A stretch of 64,000 bases of DNA from positions 3,224,001 to 3,288,000 of the forward strand of contig VCCP01000004.1 of NCBI GenBank assembly GCA_005765155.1, read 5' to 3'. The DNA is from Zelopaecilomyces penicillatus (Eukaryota; Ascomycota; Sordariomycetes; Hypocreales; Pseudodiploosporaceae). Made by a program: the position numbers and the translations under genes. Shown here one piece after another: positions 49,001 through 63,790 of the stretch. The notes under the pieces are model-generated. The model had not been told where the DNA came from and made no database searches. It worked only from the letters and a program-made list of their open reading frames with translations. How positions within the stretch are numbered: position 1 is the stretch's first letter; every line of letters begins with the position of its first letter.

Positions 49001-52000
49001 AAAATTAAGATATTTAAATAATTATAATAGATATAGATATTATATAATATTATAAGAAAATCTTAGTATAATAATAAACTATATAAAGATAATAAATAAT
49101 AAATTTAATTTATTTAATGAAATAATTAAAGTATTAAATTTATTTTTTAAGGTATTATAAGAATAAATTAAATTATATTTAATAGAAAAAAATAATATTA
49201 AGAATCTAAAAAAGAATCTATTATAAAACCAATTAAAGTAAAAGAAATCAAGATTAAATAAAAAGTTTATATATATACTATAAATCCTATTAAAACTAAG
49301 ATAATTATAAAATTAATTAAAGCCTATAATATATAGTATAATTAAGGGATTATTTTAATAGATAATAAAAATAAATTAAGAATTAATCTTATAAAAAGCT
49401 AATAAAAAGAAAAACTAATAGTAATATTATATCTATTAAAGATTAAAGATAAGAAATTTTTTAATAATATAATAAATAAGCTCTATAAATAAGGATATAT
49501 AAATTAAATAAGAAAATTAATACCTTTTAATTATTTTATTTTTATTATTTAATAATAGATTAAAAGAAAATAAAAGAATATAATAATTATAAATCTAAAA
49601 TAATTAAATAAAATTATAATATTAAATATCTATCCTATTCCTTTATAAAAAAAATAATTTTATTATTAAAAAAGAAGAAATATATATTAATATTAGATAT
49701 ATTAATATTTTTCTATTAATTATTAATATATTATAAATATAAAGATAGGATAATTATTATTAATTTATAAGGATTAGAAATATCTTATATAGTATTGATA
49801 GGATTTAAAAATAATCTAATTTTTATATTATAATTTATAGATTAAAGATTATACTTTTATAAAGATTTTATTAAGATATATATTAATAATATAATTATAT
49901 TTAATAATACCTTTAAGGAATATTATAATTATTTATATATAATATTAAAATTATTTAAAAATTTATAATTAATAATATTATTATTAAAGTCTTTTTATAT
50001 ATATCTATTAATTATATTATTTAATTTCTAGATTAATATATTTAAAATAAATATAATAAAAGATAAAATAAATATATTAAGAAAATTAAAGATATTAATA
50101 ATATTAATTAATCTAAAAACTTATTTAAGAATAGTTATCTTTTTAAGATAATTTATCTTTAGATTTTAAATAAAAATAAAACTATTAAAAATTAAAAAAA
50201 TAATTTTATTAAAATATTTAAGAAAAAAAGATAAAATTATTAGAAAGATTAATAAAAAAATAAGAATATTTAAAATAAAAAAGATAAACTTTAAATTAAT
50301 AAAATTAAAAAAAAATCCTTTAAAATCCTTTAAAATTATCTAATAAATATATTAATACTATATTATTATAATATAATAAAACTAATCTTTTTTTAAATTT
50401 AATATAAATAATTAAGGAATAAATCTTTTTATATTTTATCTTAAAACTAATATATAAGATAATAAGAAAATATTAATCTAATAAATATAATTAATTATAT
50501 TTTAAAATAGATTATTAATAAAATCTAAAACAAGATATAAACTAATTAAACTTAAAATTATATATTTAATATAATCTTATTAAAAACTAAAAATAATAAT
50601 CTAATTATTAAATAAATTAATAATAATATTAATAAATTATATAATAATAAAAGAAATAATTAATTATATTAATATATTAATATTAGATTTAATAAAAATA
50701 AATTATTAATTAATAATAATATCTATTTATTTAAATTAATATAAATTAGATATTTATTATATCCTAAAAAAAAAAATTTTATATCTAATATATTATTATA
50801 ATTTTTAATTATAAATAAAAAATATTATAAAACAAAATAAAAACATTTATTAAAAGAAAAAATAATAAATAAATTTAATAATATTTAAAAGGAAGATATA
50901 TATTATTTAATAATAATAATATTAATTAATAATAAACTAATAATAAAATTTATAAAAGAATATATTAAGGATTATAAGTTTATTAAAATAATTAAAATAT
51001 TAAAAGTATAAAAACTAAAAAAAGAAATTAATATAAAAAAAAGATTAATAAATATTAAATTATCTTTTATAATAAATAATAAACTATTATATTAATTTAA
51101 ATTAAATAATATAAAGAAATTATATATCTTATAGAATTATATAATAATAGTATTAATAAAAGCTTATAATTAAAACCTTTATATAGGATTATATAAAATA
51201 AATATAGTATTAGAAGGTTTAATATTATATTAAATAATAAATTAAATTAAATAATAGATATCTTATTATAAGGTATATTTAGAAAATTTAATAAATTAAA
51301 TAAAATTATTAAAAGAATTATAATAAATAATAATTTTATATAAATCTTTTTATATAATAACTATAAATTTTACTATAGGATTTTTAAAGAAGGTATTATA
51401 ATTATTCTAGAAAATACTAGATTATAAAAATCTATTTAATATAATAATAATTATAATATATAAATAAAATAGCAAATTAATATTAATTCTAAAATCAGTT
51501 TATTATATTATTAAATAATAGATTAAAATATAATTAAGACTATTATTATATAATTAAGGAATTCCTAGGATTATAATTAATAATTAAAATATTAAATTTA
51601 TTTTAGATTTTTAAAAGGGTCTTTTTCAGATATTAAAAATAAGATTTATTTTTAAAATAATATAAGATTTATAAATTAATAGATTGTCTAAAATAAAAAA
51701 CTAGATTATAGAATTAATATTTAAATATTATCTAATAATATTAGATATATTATAGATTAAGGTAATCCTAATACTATAATTCTTATTAAATAAATTAATT
51801 AATAACCCTATAAAAGAATTATTACATAAATTAATTATAAAATTTAAATATATTAAATATATTAAATTAATAAAACTATTATAAATAAATATTAAAGTAT
51901 TAAATATACTAAGATATTTATTTATAGATAAGATTAATTATATTATAAATATAATAATAATATATATAAAATATATATATAATTTAAAATATAGATTAAT

Positions 52001-54173
52001 TAAATTTAAAATAAATAATAAGATATATTTAAGGCTATATAAGGGATATTAATTATTAGGAAAACTATTATAAAAATATTTATAATAATAAAAAGGATTA
52101 TTTAAAATAATTAAATATATAGAATTATTAATATATAAATTAGATTTATTTATTTATTAAAGGATTTATTAAATAATATTAATTACATATTTATATTTGA
52201 AACTTAAAAGAAATAATTTATTTAATAAAATATTAAATAAATAAATATAATTAATAAAAATTAAGGGATAAGATAAAGAATAAGAAATCCAGAAAATTAT
52301 AAAAAAATAAATAAATAAAAGAAAAGGATATTTATAAATTAAATATATAATTAAATAAAAAGATTTTAAATTAAAATATAATAAATAAATAAAATAAAAA
52401 AGAAAAAAGTTTATATAAACTATAATAAGCTTAATTAAAGATTATAAATAAAAATATCCTATTAAAAAATTCTAAAAAGTATATTTAATAAACATTAAAT
52501 AAAAATAAAAATAGATAAATAAAATATTAAAAATAAATTTATAGATATTATTATCTAAAAAAAAAAAAAAATTCTAAAAAGGAAAAATAAATATTATTAA
52601 AAAAAAATAACTATAAGGATTAAATATATAATTATAAAAAATAATAAAAAACTTAAACCTTATAAAAATCAAAAAAAAACTAATTATTAAAAGAATTAAA
52701 TTTAAAGATTTATTAAAAGATTTTAATATAATAAACTATTTAATATTATTAATTAATAATAAAAGCTTTAATCTTAAAAGAATAAATTATAAAATAATAA
52801 ATATTTATAATATAAATTTATTAATTTATTATAATATTAATTATTTTATAAATCTAAATTTAAAATAATTAAGAATATATTATTATATATTAATAATTAA
52901 AGTACTTTATTATATTAGATTAAATTATAAGGATTATATAGAATTATTTAATATAATAATTATAAAGCTTAAATTAATTAAAATCCTTTTTAAAAAAAAA
53001 TTATAAAATAGATTAAAAAATATTAAGGAATAATTAAAGGAATTTAAGAGTAAAATCTTAGCTATAAGTATTAATTAAATATTATATCTAGAGTATATCT
53101 TATTATTTCATATTATTAAAATACTTAAAAAGATCTTAGATAAAGAAAGATTAAATATAATATATATTATTAATAAATATTAATTATTTTAATAATTTTT
53201 AATTATAATTATATATTATAAAAGATAAAAGCTATTTTATTAATAGATATATTAAAAGAATACTTTTATTCTATTAAAAGAATAATTATTAATAATAGAA
53301 TTATAAATAAGATAAATAAATTATTTATAAGATTTATAATACTAGTAAATATATATCGTTTATTAATTACTAAACTAAATAAAGACTATTAAAAGGATTA
53401 TATACCAGATTCTAATAAAAATAACTTTAAAAGACATTCCTAATATATACTAAAGAATAAAAATTTTATATAAAAGGAATTTAATCTATTATTTAATAAA
53501 AAGCTAAATAAATCTATATTCCTCTTTTAAATAGATTATTTATTTTAATACTAGGATAATAAAGCTTTATAATTAAAAAAATTAAAATTAAAATAATATT
53601 AATAATTATTATTATAATAAATATTAAATATAAAATTAAATTAAATTTATTTATTAAAAAATTAAATTTAAATAATATTAAAAATCTATTAATAAAATAA
53701 AAAAGAATAAAATAAAGATATAATAAAGAATAAAAGCTTTAATATATACTCTATTATTATAAAAAAAATCAGATTTAATCAAAATACCTAAAGAAATAAT
53801 AATAATATTAATATCTAATAATTAAATTCTTTATAATAAAATTAAAAAAGAAATCTAATACATTACTATTATTATATAGATAATAAATAAATAAATCAGA
53901 TTATTTATTATATTATATAAATATAATTATTAGGAAAATATAGTATTAAAAAAGGAGATTTATATAAATTAAAGAAATATTATTAATATTATAATTAAGA
54001 ATAAAATTAAGAATAAAATTAATCTAGATAATATTAAATAATAAATAAAATCAGATTTATAAATAAAAATTATAATTTTAAAGATTAAGCTATATATAAT
54101 AATAGAGATTTAAAAAGAAATAATATAATATATAAAGTTAATTATATAATAAATAAATAAGCGATAGAGGATT

Positions 54174-54334
54174 AATTACCTTTTTCTTAATAATAGGTAA
54201 TTATTATAATTATCTATATTAAATTATTAGAATAGTTATCCCTTTATTCCTTTATCCTTTTAATCAGATTATTAGATAACTAGCTAGATTATAACATTCA
54301 ATAGAAAATAAAATCATCCTTTTTATATATAATA
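54174..54334 (+). repeat. 3' LTR of Gypsy G1
   Basis: About 160 bp following a purine-rich GCGATAGAGG. It starts with a hairpin (TAATTACC...GGTAATTA) and ends TCCTTTTTATATATAATA. A reverse-complement copy is present at 35,345-35,530 and a partial direct copy at 45,877-46,009. Confidence 0.6.
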
Positions 54335-55357
54335 AGGAATTCTAATAAAATAAATACTAATATATTAAATATCCTAAGATATCTATTTATAAATTATATT
54401 ATAAATAAAATAATAATATATATAAAATATATTTATAATTAAAAATATAAATTAATTAAATTTTAAATAAATAATAAGATAAATCTTGAATTATATAAAG
54501 AATATAAATTATTAAATAAGTTTCTCTATAAATAATTATAATAATAAATAAATCCTTTTAAAAGATTTAAATAAATAAGATTATTAATATATAAGCTGGA
54601 TTTATTTATTTATTAAGGAATTTATTAAATAATATTAATAATATAAATAAAACTTATATATTATTTATTAATAATCTTTTTATAATATTTATTAATAACT
54701 ATTATATTAAAATTAAAGAAAATTTAATATTATTAATTAAAAAAATATTGATTATTATAAATAAAAGATATAAAGAATATATTAAGATTTTATTTATATA
54801 ATTATAAAATAAAAACCTTATATAATTATATTAAAAATAAAAATATTTAATTTTAATATAATATAATAAAGAATAATTAGGATGATAATTTTATTATTAT
54901 AAAAAAAGCTTAATTTATTAATTATACTTAAAAAGCTAATCTTAAAAAAACTTTATCTATTATAAAAATTAAAAAAATTAAAACATATATCTAATATTTA
55001 AATAAAAAAGTATTTTAATTAAGATAAAGTATATATTTAAATAAATATAGATTATTAAAATAATTTATAAAGATATTAATATAAAGTATAATAAGATCTA
55101 AATAATTAAACAATTAAATGATAAAAAAACTATCTAATCTAAGATTAATAATAATTAAAAAATATTAAAAAATAAATAATAATAATAAGAATTTAATAGT
55201 TTAGAAAATCTAAATAGGTTATTAAATAGAATAATATAAACAAAACTAAGAATAAGATAAATAATAAATTTAAAAATAATAATACTTTAAATTTAAATAT
55301 AAAGGATTTAAAGTATAAAACTAATAAAGAACTCTAGCTTTTTTATTAAAAGATAAT

Positions 55358-55506
55358 TATTATTTTATTATTTTATTATTTTATTATTTTATTATTTTAT
55401 TATTTTATTATTTTATTATTTTATTATTTTATTATTTTATTATTTTATTATTTTATTATTTTATTATTTTATTATTTTATTATTTTATTATTTTATTATT
55501 TTATTA
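55358..55506. repeat. 8-bp microsatellite (ATTATTTT)n
   Basis: About 18 perfect copies of ATTATTTT with no interruption. Confidence 0.93.
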
Positions 55507-56415
55507 AGCCTATAATTAATTGATAAATTAAGGCATCTACTCTTATTAAAAAAAGCTACATAAATAGCTATATTAAATATATAAAAACCTTAAATAAAAT
55601 AATTAACTTTTTAACTTTATATATATTTAATAATCCTTTTTATTGATTTATTAAATATATAATTTTAAATACTATTTATATAAATAATTAAAAATATTGT
55701 AAATATTATAAATAAATTAATTTTAATAAAGAATTATAAAAATATAATATAATATATAAGATTTTAAAATAAAATATTTAATTTTAAATTAAAGAAACTA
55801 TTAAATATATTAAATATAATATAATATAATTTAAAGAAATATAAATCTTTTTATTAATATATTTAAAATAATTTGATTTATTTATTTTATATTAAAATAA
55901 TATATATAAATATTTTTAAATTATTTTATAATAAGATATTATATTAATAGATTAATATAATAATAAAATAATAATAATATTATAATATTAAAGTATTAAA
56001 AGATCTATTAATATATAAATTATAATATTATAGAAATAATTTAAAATAGAAATAATTAATATTATAAAAAACTATTCATTATAAAATATTTGAAAGGAAA
56101 TTATTATTAAAATATTAATATTAAAAAATAGATATTAAAGCTATTTTAAATAATTAAAATAATAAATTTAATTTATTTAAAAAGATGATTAAAGTATTAA
56201 ATCTATTTAAAAATAAACTATAAAAGAAGATTAATTTATATTTTATAAATAGATATAATATTAAGAATCTTAAAAAAGGTTTTATTATTAAATTAATTAA
56301 ATTAAATAAGATAAAAATTAAATAAATATTGAATAAATATTCTATATATATATATATACAAATTCTATAAATAATTATTATTATTTTTAAAAGATAAAAA
56401 ATATATATTAATAAT

Positions 56416-56502
56416 AAATATATTAATATTATTTTATTAATTATGAATATATTAATATTATTTTATTAATTATGAATATATTAATATTATTTTATTAATT
56501 AT
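56416..56502. repeat. 29-bp tandem triplication
   Basis: Three almost identical 29-bp copies of an AT-rich unit (core TATTAATATTATTTTATTAA), with boundaries at 56,445 and 56,474, inside the RT region of copy G2. The other Gypsy copies have a single unit here. Confidence 0.85.
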
Positions 56503-59500
56503 TAATATATAATAAATATAAAAATAGAATAATTATAATTAATTTATAAGAATTAAATATATCTTATATTATATTAATAGAAATTAAAAATAATCTAGTT
56601 TTTATATAATAATCTATAAAATAATAATTATATTCTTATAAAGAATTTATTAAGATATATAAATACTATTATTAAGAATTATTATAAATATTTATATAAA
56701 GTATTATATTTATTTAAAATTCTATAATTAATAATCTTATTTTTAAAATCTTTTTATATATATTTATTAATTATATTGTTTAGATTTTAAATTAATATAT
56801 TTAATATAAATATAATAAAAAATAAAATAAAAAAATTAAAGATATTAATTAGATTAATTAATTTAAAAATATATCTAGAAATAATAATTTCTTATAAATA
56901 ATTTATATATAGATTTTAAATAAAAATTAAACCCTTAAAAAATATATATAAAATAAATTTATTAAATAAATTAAAAAAAGATAAATAAATTATTAAATAA
57001 ATAATAAAAGAATAAGAATATTTAAAATAAAAAGAATCTTATTTAAATTAATATTAATTGAGAAAGAATTATTTAAATATTATAAATATATTTAATAAAA
57101 AAGATAATATTATATTATTATAATTTAATAAGATTTATTTTCTTTAAGCTTAATATATTTATATAATTAATTATATTTTTAAATAGATTATTAATAAAAT
57201 CTAAAAAAGGATATAAATTAATTAAGCTTAAAACTAAATATTTAATATAATTATATTAGAAATTTAAAAGAATAATTTAATTATTAAATTAATTAATTAT
57301 AATCTTAATAAATTATATAATAATAAAAAATAAATTAATTATATAAATATATTAATATTAGATTTAATAATGATAAAATATTAATTTATAATAATATTTA
57401 TTTATTTAAATTAATATAGATTAGATATATATTATATCTAAAGAAAAAGAAATTTATAATTAATATATTATTATAATTCTTAATTAAAAATAAAGAATTT
57501 ATAAAAAGATTTAAGAAACTTTATAAAAAAGAAAAATAATAAATAAATTTAATAATATATATATTATTTTATAATTATAATATTAATTAATGATAAATTA
57601 AAGGATAAATTTATTGAAAGATATATAAAGAATTCTAAATTTATTAAAGTAATTAAAATAATAAAAAAAATAAAAATATAAAAACCTAAATAAAAAAATA
57701 ATATAAAAGAAAAGCTATTAAATATAAAATTATTATTTATAATAAAAAATAAGCTATTTTATTATTTAAAATTAAATAATATATAGAAATTATATCTTTT
57801 ATAGAGTTATATAATAAATATATTAATAGAAGTATATAATTAAGATTTTTATATAAAAATATATAAGATTATTTTAGCTTTAAATAGCTTAATATTCTAT
57901 TAAATAATAAAATAAAGAAAATAATAAATATTCTTTTAAAAGATATATTTAAATAGTTTAATAGATTAAATAGAATTATTAAATAAATTATAATTAATAA
58001 TAATATTATATAAGCTATTTTTTATAATAATTACTAATTTTATTATAAAATATTTAAAAGATATTAAAGTATTAATATCTATTTAATATAATAATAATAA
58101 TAATCTATAAATAAAATAGAAAGTTAATTTGAATTCTAGGATTAATTTATTATATTATTAAATAATAGATTAAAATATAATTAAAAATCTTATTATTATA
58201 TATTTAAAGGGTATTTAAAATTATAATTAATAATTAAAAGATAAAATTTATTTAAGATTTTTTAAAAGGATTCTTTAAAGTATTAAAAATTAACTTACTT
58301 TTAATATTATATATTATTTATAAATAAATAGATTATTTAAAAGAAAGATTTAAATAATAAAATTAATATTAAGATATTATTTAATAATATCAGATATATT
58401 ATAAATAAAAATAATTTTAATAGTATAATTCTTATTAAATAAATAAATTATAAGATTTAAATTAAATAAATAAATAGGATTATTAATTAATAAAAAAAAG
58501 ATTAATTTTATTAATTTTATTAATTTTATTAAGAAATCAATCTATTATAAAAATTAATAAAAAAGATATTATATAATAATAATTAAAGTATTTTATTATA
58601 TTAGATTAGATTATAAAGATTATATAAAATTAATTAATATTATAATTATAAAGCTTAAAATAATTAATATTCTTTTTAAAGAAACATAATAAATATAAAA
58701 TAAATTAAAGAATATTAAAATAATAATTAAAAAAGCTTAAAATAAAAATCTTAAATATAAATATTAATTAAATATTATATTTAAAATTTATTTTATTATT
58801 ATATATTATTATAATATTTAAAATAATCTTAAATAAGAATATATATATATATATATATATTTTTAATAAATATTAATTATTTTATTAATCTTTAATTATT
58901 ATTTTATATTATAAAAAATAAAAAATAAAACTTTATTAAATATTTTAAAATAATTCTTTTATTTTATTAAAAGAATAAGTCTTAATAATAAGGCTATAAA
59001 AATAAAAAGTTATATATAAGATTTATTATATTAATTAATATATATCTTTTAATAATTAATAAATTAAATAAAGATTATTAAAAGAATTATATATTAGATT
59101 TAAATAAAAATATAATAAAATAAAAATATAATAAAAGATAAAGATATTATTAAATATTTTATTATTATAAAAAGATTTAAATATTATTAAATAATTTTAT
59201 AAAATAATATTTATATTAATAATTAATAATTAAAATCTTTATAATAAAATTGAAAAACAAATATTATTATAATTATATAATTAATAAATAAATAAATTAA
59301 ATTATTTAATATATTATATAAATATAATTATTTAACAAATATAATATTAAAAAAAGAGATTTATATAATATAAGATAAACTTATAAAAAATTAATAAAAA
59401 CTCTTAATATAATAATTAAAATAAAAAGAGATATTAATAAAATAATTATATAAATAAAAATAGATTTATAAAAAGAAATTATAATTTTAAGATAAGATTT

Positions 59501-59539
59501 AAATATATTAATAAAGGATTAAAATTAAATAATTTAATA

Positions 59540-59988
59540 TATTAAAATAAGTAGGTTTTTCTTATATAACAGCCTGACCTGTTATAGCATAGTAGCTAGA
59601 CCTGCTATAACCTAGCAGCTAGACCTGCTACCCTATAGCAGCTAGACCTACTATAAGATCTAAGACCCCCCTTAACAGCCTTATCTGCTAATGGCTAGAC
59701 TAATTATTCAAGGGTTTATCCCTTAAAACCTCTTTTTTTCTTATATTTAAAATACTTAGAAGTCTAAATAAAGAATTATATAGAATTTTAAAGAAATTCT
59801 AAATAATCCTAGTATTATTTAAATATATAAAATTATTAGATTTTTAATTAATTCTATTTTCTTTTTTATATTAATAATATAATCATTTTTTTCTCTTTTT
59901 AAAAAATTTATTTTAAAAAATTATTTACTACCTTTCTTTTATTATTATTACTACTAGTATTAATTATAATTATATATTATAAATTATA
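59540..59988 (+). repeat. 5' LTR of Copia D
   Basis: About 449 bp, starting TATTAAAATAAGTAGG and ending AAATTATA. It has repeated AGCTAGACCTGCTATA units at about 59,590-59,655. The 3 nt ATA separate it from the primer site GATTATAAACCTAA, as in B. Confidence 0.85.
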
Positions 59989-60574
59989 ATAGATTATAAA
60001 CCTAAAAGAATAATTATTCTAGATTATAAAAAAAGACTTTTTTTTTATTATTTTTAATCTTTTTATATATCAGATTTTTCTATCCCTTTAATTATATTAA
60101 ATCTATATTTCTTATTAATTAAAAATTATAAAAAAACCATATATATAAGAATTAAATCTTAAATTCATAATATAATCTATTTTTAAATTTATAGATTATT
60201 AATATAGATTTATAGAATTATAAATTATAGCTTTATTAATTATATTAAATATAATTAAGTATTTAAATTATTAATTAATTTTATAAAAGGCTTATATAAG
60301 ATTATAAAAATTAATTAATTAAATAAAGATATTATACTAGCTATACTATAACCTAATTATAGCTAATATATAATCAACAGCCCTTATACTTATTATCCTC
60401 TTTAATTAATTAACTATTTTTAAAGCTTTTATTAAGACTTAATTACTTATAGTACTATTATAATTAATACTTTTAATTACTTATAATACTATTATATAGC
60501 TATAAGCTTATTTTTAAAAGCTTATTTTTCCTTTATATTATTATAATTAATAATTATAATAATTTAATTCTAAA

Positions 60575-63500
60575 AATATTAAATTAGAATCTTTTAATAA
60601 AAGAGAATTTATTAAAATTATAAGCTTTTTAATCTTAAATATAAAAGCTTATATAATAATTATAATAATTATAAGTTTAATTTATAATAGCTATAACTAT
60701 TAAAATCATTAAAGAATTATTATAACCTTAATCTAAGCTATCTTAGCTATTATTATAGCTAGTATAGCCTATAAATATATTAAGGGATCTAGTTTTAAAA
60801 AAACTATTTAAGAAAATATAAGCCTTTTTAAAAGCCTATAGATTAAGAGGCCTTAATAATTATAATTAATAGCTTTAAGCCTTATTAATCTAATTATAAG
60901 TATTTAAATTATTTACTTTTTTTTAAATCCTATTATAAGCCTTAATTTTAATAATTATTATTAGGCTATTTTATTTCTATTACTTTATAATAGCTATTTA
61001 TAGTATTTATAAGCCTTTATAAATTAAATTATAATATTATTAAAAGCCTGTTAAATATTAAATAAATAATATTATTATAGTATTATTCTATAATTTAAAA
61101 CCCTTTATAGTACCTTTTATAAGCTTAGCTTTAATAGCTATAAAGGCTTTATAAAGGTATTTAATAATATATTTAATATTTAATTTATTAAATTATAATT
61201 AGCTTTAATTATTATATAGCTTATAAACCAGATAAATTAATATTTAAAGACTATAAAAGAAGCTTTTTTATAATAAATTAAATATTAAAGGAATAATATT
61301 AGGATTTATATAATATTTAATATCTTATTAAATACCTTAAATTTATAATTCTTTATAATAAATTTATTAAAAGAGCTATAGGATAAAAGCTTTTTAATTA
61401 TAAAAGCTAGCTTTTATAGAATTAAAAAAGCTAAGAAACCTTTTTAAAAGATCTATAAGAACTTTAAAAAAAAGAAAAAACTATTTAAATCTATTAAAAA
61501 ATAGCTTTATAAGCCCTTTTAAAAGAATAAAAAGATAAAAAAGCTTATTATTAATAATAAAGAATCTAATAAAGCTTTTTTTATAATAAGTATTTATAAC
61601 CTATTTATAAATAATTAAAATACTATAATTAATACTTAAAGTATTAATTCTAAATTTAATATCAAAGATTTAAAAGTTATAAAGCTTAAAGAATTAATTT
61701 ATAATATTTATTATAATATTAATCTAAAGAATATCTAATTATATAATACTAGCTTAATATATTATAGTATTAATAATAAAATCCTTTTATTAATTATAAT
61801 ATTTATAATAAAAAACTAAGGCTTATAATAATTAATAATAATTTAATCTATTTAAAAGGATCTAAAATAATTATATTTATAATATTTATAAGGCTTAAAC
61901 TTAGGATTTATAATATTATAGAGCTAAAAAATATATTATATATCCTTAATATAAATATAAATATAATAAATAGGATAAAGTATTATACTTTTAATAGTAT
62001 AATTTTATAAAAGAAGTTTTTTTAATAGATTAAGTTTATTATAAATTATTAAATTTTATTAAATATAGCTTTTTTCTTTAATAAAAAGGGAAGCCTATAT
62101 CTGAGTTTATAGAGCCTTCTAACTATTATTATAACTATTTAATAATAATTAAAATCACCTTTAAACCTCCTCTTAATATATATAAAGACCTTATTAAGCC
62201 CTCTAAACTAGTTAAACAGCTGCTAGAACTTATAAAAAGCCCTGAAAGTTCAGGCTTATATATATTAAAAAGCTTTATAAAAACTTAAACCCTTAAAAAC
62301 CAGCCTTTAACAGCCTTATTAGCCAAGCTTGGCTATAACCCTGCTATAAAACAGGTTATCCTATTAAAAAAAGCCTTATATAACCTAAAATAAGGCCTTT
62401 ATAAATAATAATAGCAGTTAATTAAGCTGCTAGCTATCTTAAGGTTTTAACCCTTAATCTTTAATCTAGTTATCTTTATTAATATTTAGATTAATACTTT
62501 TATTATTATTTATATTAATAATTGCTTTATTATAGGATCTAATCTATTTTATATTAATAAGTTAAAATACCTATTAAATAAGATCTTTATTATAAAAGAT
62601 AAAGGCTTTATAACCTTTTTCTTAAAGATTTAAATTAATTATAATTAAATTAAAAGAAAATTATAATTATATTAGTTTTAGTATATTAATAAGGCTTTTT
62701 AATACTTTTAATTATAAGATATAATCCTTATAATTATATCTTTATAGCTTAAAGTATTAAAAGAATCTTTAAAAAGAGTTCTTATCCCTATTAAATAATA
62801 AACCTATTAATAGATTATAAAGATCTTAATATACCTTATATTATTTTCTAGATTTAATATAGCCTTTCTAATATAATAGCTTTCTTAATATATATAATAA
62901 GGTTATATTAATTATTATAATATAACTAGAAACCTTTTAAAATATTTAAAAGGTTTTAAAGAATTAATTATTCTTTATAAGGCTTTAAGCCTTATATAGG
63001 ATAAATAACCAGCTCTTTAACTATTAGATTATTTAAATAATAATTTTATAGGCTATAAAACCATTAATAAATCTACCTATAAATATCTTTTTAAGCTAGC
63101 TAATAAACCTATTTATAAAAAGATTAAAAAATAGATTATTATAGCCCTTTTAATTATAGAAGTTAAATTAGATATTTTATTAAAGGCTTTGAAAAAGCTA
63201 AAATAGCTCTTTAAGCTTCTTATAAAGCTAAAAATCCCTTTTTAATAGCCTATAAACCTATATTATAATAATATAGCCTTTATAAATAATATTAAAAACC
63301 CTGATTAATATATCTAAATTGAATATACTTTATTAAAATTCTATTATATTAGGTAAAAGATAGCTAATAGGCTATTTAAAATAAATTATCTTATAATTAA
63401 GGTTATATCTATTAATAGATTAACTAAGGCTTTAATAGGCCTTATTTTTTAAAGGCTCTTTAAATCTATTAAATCTATAAAAACCCTTTATAAAAAACTA
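60575..63500 (+). pseudogene. Copia D gag-pol with large deletion
   Basis: The gag start has decayed (ATG to ATA). The gag and protease parts align with B 15,001-16,700; the sequence then jumps to the RT segment equivalent to B 18,530 onward and continues to the end of RNase H. The RT catalytic box reads YINN. The product could not encode integrase even without point mutations, so at most it was a non-autonomous derivative. Confidence 0.85.
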
Positions 63501-63530
63501 GCTATATACTATATAGCTTATTAAAAGGAA

Positions 63531-63790
63531 TATTAAAATAAATAGGTTTTTCTTATATAATAGCCTGATCTATTATAGCCTAATAGCTATATCTACTATA
63601 AGCTTAATAGCTAGATCTATTATAGCCTAGTAGCTAGACCTGCTATCTTATAATAGCTAGACTAATTATAAGACCTAAGACCCCTCCTAGTAGCCTAATC
63701 TACTAAGGGCTAGACTAGTTATATAAGGGTTTATCCTTTAAAATCCCTTTTTTTCTTATATTTAAAATACTTAAAAATCTAAATAAAGAT
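63531..63790 (+). repeat. 3' LTR of Copia D, truncated
   Basis: Homologous to the first ~260 bp of the 5' LTR. Homology ends at about 63,790 after AATCTAAATAAAGA. A purine-rich TTAAAAGGAA precedes it. Confidence 0.8.

Larger units (their letters stand above)
45877..54334 (+). mobile_element. Ty3/Gypsy element G1, most complete copy
   Basis: About 8.5 kb from LTR to LTR. The RT catalytic segment, YINNIIIFNNTFKE, is at 49,879-49,920. It is followed by a KSFYIYLL... segment (for the fungal Gypsy KSFVGYPSVTLLG) and, near 50,110-50,180, a segment corresponding to TYLG...FLRQFIPRFA. The integrase at 51,340-51,700 reads GIPRIII at 51,558 and KGLFQILK, and at 51,666-51,692 all mismatches to HPQTDGLSE are RIP-type. 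All frames are full of stops. Gag is presumed between 46,040 and 48,000. Confidence 0.72.
54335..59539 (+). mobile_element. Ty3/Gypsy copy G2, rearranged
   Basis: Sense-orientation segments match G1 pol: about 56,390-58,330 (RT to integrase; the KSF segment is readable near 56,750, while the YIDD region has lost several bases) and about 58,600-59,500 (pol end). No gag could be aligned, and it is cut by Copia D at 59,540. It carries two tandem repeats not present in the other copies. Confidence 0.62.
59540..63790 (+). mobile_element. Copia element D, internally deleted
   Basis: Same family as C. 5' LTR 59,540-59,988, primer site 59,992-60,005, gag from about 60,575, and a 3' LTR from 63,531 truncated at about 63,790. 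Relative to B it lacks the segment equivalent to about 16,710-18,530 (most of integrase and the N-terminal RT linker), joined at about 62,275-62,285. It is RIPped except for an island around the junction. Confidence 0.88.

Noticed and set aside
20231..59539. Mitochondrial DNA as an explanation for the AT-rich block
   Set aside because: It contains nuclear LTR retrotransposons with RIP-type decay and no mitochondrial genes, tRNAs or rRNAs that I could see.
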